Shown: in pieces, positions 60,427 through 64,000 of the stretch
Layout: every line of letters begins with the position of its first letter
How positions within the stretch are numbered: the stretch's first letter is position 1
DNA from: DATGPD01 sp041398565
GTDB lineage: Bacteria > Planctomycetota > UBA1135 > UBA2386
Direction of reading: 5' to 3'
DNA length: 64,000 nucleotides
Assembly (NCBI GenBank): GCA_041398565.1
Contig: JAWKUN010000003.1
Span: 806,001-870,000, forward strand
Made by a program: the position numbers and the translations under genes
The notes under the pieces: model-generated
Database searches by the model: none
What the model saw: only the letters and a program-made list of their open reading frames with translations
Told to the model about the DNA's origin: nothing

Positions 60427-63400
60427 TCAGGCGTCGCCCTTGGCGAGGAAGACGGCAGCCGTCGTCGGCGCCCGGGTCAACCCGAGGACCGCCTGCACGC
60501 CACGCGCGTAGGCCGCGAGTTGGGCCACGTGTGCCTCGGGGTCGGGGTCACGGTCCGTCTTCCAGTCGAGCACGTGGACATCGCCCGCGGCGTCGGCGAA
60601 CACCACGTCGACGATGCCGTGCACGACCTGGCCGTCGCCATCGCGGTAGGTGAGGGCGATCTCGCGCTCGACCCACGCCGCCGAGCGCAGGGCGGCGGCG
60701 ACGTCGCCGCGATGGAAGCGCGCGAGCCAGCCGTACAACTCGTCGCGATCGGCTTCGGCGCCGCTCACCGCCGCGAGCAGGTCCGGGTCCACGTCGGTAC
60801 GTTGCAGGTCGACCACGGCCAGGTAGGCGTGCGCCGCCTGCCCGCGCCGGCGGGCAGCCTCGCCCGCGACGCCGCCGGTGACCGGCCACCGACCCGGTCG
60901 ATCGTCCACCGCGCTCGGTCGCAGCGACCGCCGGCGCGCCGCCTGCGCCGCGCGCACAGCCAACGCTCGGTGCGCGGCCAACGCTTCGACCGTGCTGCCG
61001 AGATCCTCGTCGGGGCCGCTCGTCGTCGGTATCGCTTCGATCCCGGTCGGTCGCATGGGGCGCACCAACAGGCCGTTGCTGCCCACCGGCACGGAGGTCA
61101 GGTCGCGTTGCCACAGCGACTCCTGCGTGAGCTTCTCGTCGTCGTGGCCGACCAGCAGCAACCGTTCCTTGGCGCGCGTGGCGGCGACGTAGAACAGACG
61201 GCGTTCCTCGGCCTCCTGGTGTTTGCCGGCCTCGACGCGCGCCACCAGCGCCGCACGGTTCTTGCGCTCACCGACCTGCACCGCCACCAGCGCACGCCCG
61301 TCGGCAGTGAACGTGCGCTGCGCCGGGGCGCCGTCGCCGTCGGGGTCCGACGGCGGCCGGCGCGCCAGGTCGGGCACGATCACGACTTCGAACTCGAGGC
61401 CCTTGGCCGCATGCACGGTCATGATGCGCACCGCGTCGGTGTCGCGGTCGAAGAGCGGGCTCTCCTCGTCGTCGGTCTCGCGCAGCGTGCGCCGCTCGAC
61501 CAGGGCTGCCGCCTCGGCCAGGTCGAGCGGGGCTGCGCGCAGCAGCTGCTGCAGCAAGCGGTCGAGGTTGGCCAGGCGCTGCGCCCCCTCGAAGCCCGAG
61601 CCCTCCACCAGCAGCAGCTCCTCGTGGCGCAGGATCGCCGGGAGCGCCTCGTGCAGCGGCTGGCCGGCGATGCGGCCGTGCAGGTCGCGCAAGAAGCGCA
61701 TGCCCTCGGCCACCGCCCCCTCGCCGGCCGGCTCCTGGCGCCAATCGAAGGTCCCACCGCTCGCGCGGTGACGCAAGAGGTCTCTGTCGCTGGCGCCGCA
61801 CAGCGCCGAGCGCAGCACCGCCAGGGTCGGCACCGCGTCGAACGGGCGCGCCATGGCGGCCATCAGGGCACCCGCCAGCACGATCTCGTGCCGTGAGTAG
61901 AAGCGGCGACTACCCTGCAGCACGTAGGGGATGTCGGCCTGCCGCAGCGGCCGCAACAGCCAGGTGGTGTCCGCAGCGGCGCGCAGGAGGATGGCGATGT
62001 CGCCCAGCTTCACGCCCTCTGCTTGCAGCTCGCCGATCAATCGCTGGATGGCACGTCCCTCGCGCTGGCGGCGTTCGTGCGCCTTGCCGGCGAGCGCGTC
62101 GGCTTCGAGCAACAAGAGCTCGACGCGGGCGGGGGTGCTACCGCCGCGCACCGGCACCACCGCTTCGTAGCCGAGCTGATAGGGCACGTCTTCGGTCAGG
62201 GTGTGCCGGCACGTCTCGTTGACGAAGTGGAGGATCTGTGGCCGGCTGCGGAAGTTGGCCGACAGCGCCAGGCGGCGTCCGCTGGCCACGTGCTCCACCG
62301 CACGGAAGTAGGCGCCGACGTCGGCACGCCGGAAGCGGTACACGCTCTGCTTGGCGTCACCGACGATGAACAGGCAGGGCCGCAGCGCCAGCGCGCAGGG
62401 GTCGCGGGCGGCACCGCCGGGGTCGCGCGCCGGGTCGCTCGCCAGCAGGAAGAGGACGTCGTACTGCAGCGGGTCGGTGTCCTGGAACTCGTCGACCAGG
62501 ATGGTCTGGAAGCGCTGCGCCAGCTTCTTGCGCACGGCGCCGCGGTCGAGCAGCACGCGCCGCACCAGCAGCAGGAGGTCGTCGAACGACAGCTCGCCGG
62601 CGCGCGCGCGCGCCTGGCGCTGCGCGTGCAAGAACGGCAACAGGAAGGCGTGCGCCAGCGCGATCGACTCTTCGTCGGCGTCGAGCAGGCCCAGCACGTA
62701 TTTGCGGTGGGCGTCGAGACCTTCGGTGGCGGCGGCGTCGCGCTGCTCGCCGAGCTCGCGCTTGCCCGCCTTCGGCGTGTTCTTGGCGAGCACGTCGGGC
62801 CGGCCCGCAGCGGCCTCGCCGCGGCGCAGGGCCGCGTACGCGGACAGCACCGCGTCGGCGCAGTCGCGCCACGCCGGCCGTGCGCCGGCGTGCGCGTCGA
62901 CCAGGGCGCGCAGGTCGGCCTCGCGTGCCGGCAGGTCGTGCGGCTGGAACGGCCGCCGGAGCTCGTCCCAGGCCTCCTCGGGCATGTTCAGCAGCGCGAA
63001 GGCCAGCTCGCGCAGCTCGGCCGCGTCGAAGCGTTCGAGCGCCTCGGCGTGTTCGCCTTCGGTGGCGGGGCCGAGGAACTCGAAGAAGTCGCGGTCGAAG
63101 CGCGCGCGCACGCTCTCGTCGCTGCCGACCTGCACGACCGCCGGCAGGTCGAGCGCAGCGGCGTGCTCCTGCAGCAGGCGCAGGCAGAAGCCGTGGAACG
63201 TCGACAGCACCAGCCGATCGACGTCGCCGAGCACGTCGCCGGCTCGCCGCACGTGCTCGGGTCCGATGCCGAGCGCCGCCAGGACGAACGCGTCGGCGGC
63301 GTCGACGGACTCGCCGGCGACGAAGGCCGGGACGGCGGACAGCATGCGCACGAGCCGCTCGCGCATCTCGGCGGCGGCGTTCTCGGTGAAGGTGACGGCC

Positions 63401-63588
63401 AGGACGCAGTCGGGGTCGATGTGCTGGGTGAGCAGCGCCGCCAGCAGGCGTCCGACCAGGAGCGACGTCTTGCCGGTGCCGGCGCCGGCGGTGACGACCA
63501 GGTTGTGGCCGAAGTCGGTGAGCGCGGCCCGGCGCGCGGCATGGTCGGGCAGGTCCACGGTCCGCCGCGCGTCAGGAACCATCGTCAC
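60427..63588 (-). CDS. AddA-like UvrD helicase with C-terminal nuclease
   Basis: 1053 residues from ATG 63588 (ATG 63582 possible), overlapping the upstream gene by 17 bp. UvrD motifs: Walker A AGAGTGKT (34-41), VTFTENAAAEMRERLVRML, ILVDEFQDTDPLQY near 390, SANFRSRPQILHF, and MTVHAAKGLEFEVVIVPDLA. The C-terminal PD-(D/E)XK-like nuclease has GQAAHAYLAV, then GIVDVVFADAAGDVHVLDWK with the Asp-x-Lys of the active site. This combination is an AddA-type subunit of an AddAB-like complex for double-strand break resection. Confidence 0.9.
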   Translation of the reverse strand: MTMVPDARRTVDLPDHAARRAALTDFGHNLVVTAGAGTGKTSLLVGRLLAALLTQHIDPDCVLAVTFTENAAAEMRERLVRMLSAVPAFVAGESVDAADAFVLAALGIGPEHVRRAGDVLGDVDRLVLSTFHGFCLRLLQEHAAALDLPAVVQVGSDESVRARFDRDFFEFLGPATEGEHAEALERFDAAELRELAFALLNMPEEAWDELRRPFQPHDLPAREADLRALVDAHAGARPAWRDCADAVLSAYAALRRGEAAAGRPDVLAKNTPKAGKRELGEQRDAAATEGLDAHRKYVLGLLDADEESIALAHAFLLPFLHAQRQARARAGELSFDDLLLLVRRVLLDRGAVRKKLAQRFQTILVDEFQDTDPLQYDVLFLLASDPARDPGGAARDPCALALRPCLFIVGDAKQSVYRFRRADVGAYFRAVEHVASGRRLALSANFRSRPQILHFVNETCRHTLTEDVPYQLGYEAVVPVRGGSTPARVELLLLEADALAGKAHERRQREGRAIQRLIGELQAEGVKLGDIAILLRAAADTTWLLRPLRQADIPYVLQGSRRFYSRHEIVLAGALMAAMARPFDAVPTLAVLRSALCGASDRDLLRHRASGGTFDWRQEPAGEGAVAEGMRFLRDLHGRIAGQPLHEALPAILRHEELLLVEGSGFEGAQRLANLDRLLQQLLRAAPLDLAEAAALVERRTLRETDDEESPLFDRDTDAVRIMTVHAAKGLEFEVVIVPDLARRPPSDPDGDGAPAQRTFTADGRALVAVQVGERKNRAALVARVEAGKHQEAEERRLFYVAATRAKERLLLVGHDDEKLTQESLWQRDLTSVPVGSNGLLVRPMRPTGIEAIPTTSGPDEDLGSTVEALAAHRALAVRAAQAARRRSLRPSAVDDRPGRWPVTGGVAGEAARRRGQAAHAYLAVVDLQRTDVDPDLLAAVSGAEADRDELYGWLARFHRGDVAAALRSAAWVEREIALTYRDGDGQVVHGIVDVVFADAAGDVHVLDWKTDRDPDPEAHVAQLAAYARGVQAVLGLTRAPTTAAVFLAKGDA

Positions 63589-64000
63589 CTCCGAGAACCG
63601 GCTGGTAGGTCGACTTGCTGCGCAGGCGCAGGTAGCGCTGCACGGTCGGTCGGTCGGCGTTGTAGACGCGTTCGCGGCTGGGTGGATGCAGCCGCCGGCA
63701 GGCGGCGCGGAACTCGCAGAAGCGGCACACGCGCGCGGCGTCCATGCCCGGCACGAAGGTCCCGGACGCGCGCACGTCGGCCAGGACCTGCAGCGTCTCG
63801 CGCAACGCGTCGGTGAACTTGCCGCCGAGGAAGTCCTGGGCGTAGCGCCACCTCAGCCAGAACTCGTCGTCACCGGCGAGCCCGGGGTGCACGGCGCGCA
63901 CGCCCAGGTCGTGCACGTGCCCGCCGAGCGTTTGCGTTGCCATCGCGGCGTACGCCGGCATCTGCAGGTGGCGTCCCTTGAGGATCTCGGTGGTGGAGAG
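63572..64000 (-). CDS. C-terminal end of an AddB-like nuclease, cut by the window edge
   Basis: The frame is open to base 64000 and ends at 63572, inside the start of the AddA-like gene. The edge sequence continues ...EILKGRHLQMPAYAAM, the typical nuclease motif around the catalytic lysine and glutamine (GxxLQxPxYA). A cysteine cluster CRFCEFRAACRR near the end is the iron-sulfur-binding type seen in AddB and related PD-(D/E)XK proteins. The complete AddB partner must lie to the right of this window. Confidence 0.8.
   Translation of the reverse strand, partial: LSTTEILKGRHLQMPAYAAMATQTLGGHVHDLGVRAVHPGLAGDDEFWLRWRYAQDFLGGKFTDALRETLQVLADVRASGTFVPGMDAARVCRFCEFRAACRRLHPPSRERVYNADRPTVQRYLRLRSKSTYQPVLGGDDGS

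Overview
The window is very GC-rich and densely coded, and looks like a chromosomal piece of a bacterium of the phylum Planctomycetota. The main evidence is a PVC-type membrane dehydrogenase with a C-terminal CxxCH heme domain, a large set of secreted proteins of the planctomycete kind (kelch-like propeller, beta-helix, phytase-like esterase, reprolysin-like protease, short C-terminal sorting-like domain), and a DUF6288/HEAT protein. The lineage is inferred from gene content only.

Layout. 1-4.8 kb: end of a DUF1080-like protein, a TPR protein and the heme dehydrogenase. 4.8-21.3 kb: minus-strand secreted and signalling genes (DUF6288/HEAT, a one-protein hybrid two-component sensor, a kelch-like repeat protein, a metalloprotease, a 1310-residue lipoprotein), broken by a decayed DUF2075 helicase, a twice-frameshifted secreted-protein remnant and a tandem repeat. 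21.4-28.5 kb: aroB coupled to a membrane protein, a DUF2911-like protein, an AhpD-like protein, a Nudix-like protein, an esterase and a folC-type ligase. 30-37.9 kb: a DUF2752 membrane protein, rsgA, then a plus-strand run gluQ, SpoU methylase, rarA, small membrane protein, DUF72 and lipoprotein. 38-45.2 kb: an apparent membrane-lipid cluster (phosphatidylserine decarboxylase, DUF962-like membrane protein, class III aminotransferase, PHP+GT4 fusion, PmtA-like methyltransferase). 45-52.8 kb: phytase-like and beta-helix secreted proteins, pilT, a thioredoxin-like protein, and a secreted coiled-coil gene with an in-frame UGA. 52.9-56.6 kb: recD2, rpsU and an RluA-type pseudouridine synthase. 57-60.4 kb: a FIST sensor, a polytopic membrane protein and a 43-residue membrane peptide, joined by 4-bp ATGA overlaps. 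60.4-64 kb: an AddB/AddA-like helicase-nuclease pair running off the window edge.

The most unusual signal is not a protein. At three loci (16.57-16.94, 31.28-31.62 and 57.11-57.48 kb) there is a related family of structured repeats with a unit of about 183-186 bp, each locus holding two copies (one broken). Every intact copy ends in the same three-helix arrangement: an outer 10-bp stem enclosing two hairpins. The outer stem and one inner hairpin differ in sequence between loci but stay perfectly paired, which is covariation. Orientation differs between loci, and at the 31-kb locus the repeat is tangled with an 82-bp duplication of a gene's 3' end. A short fragment with the same type of hairpin lies at 1898. 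I do not recognise this as a named repeat or RNA family.
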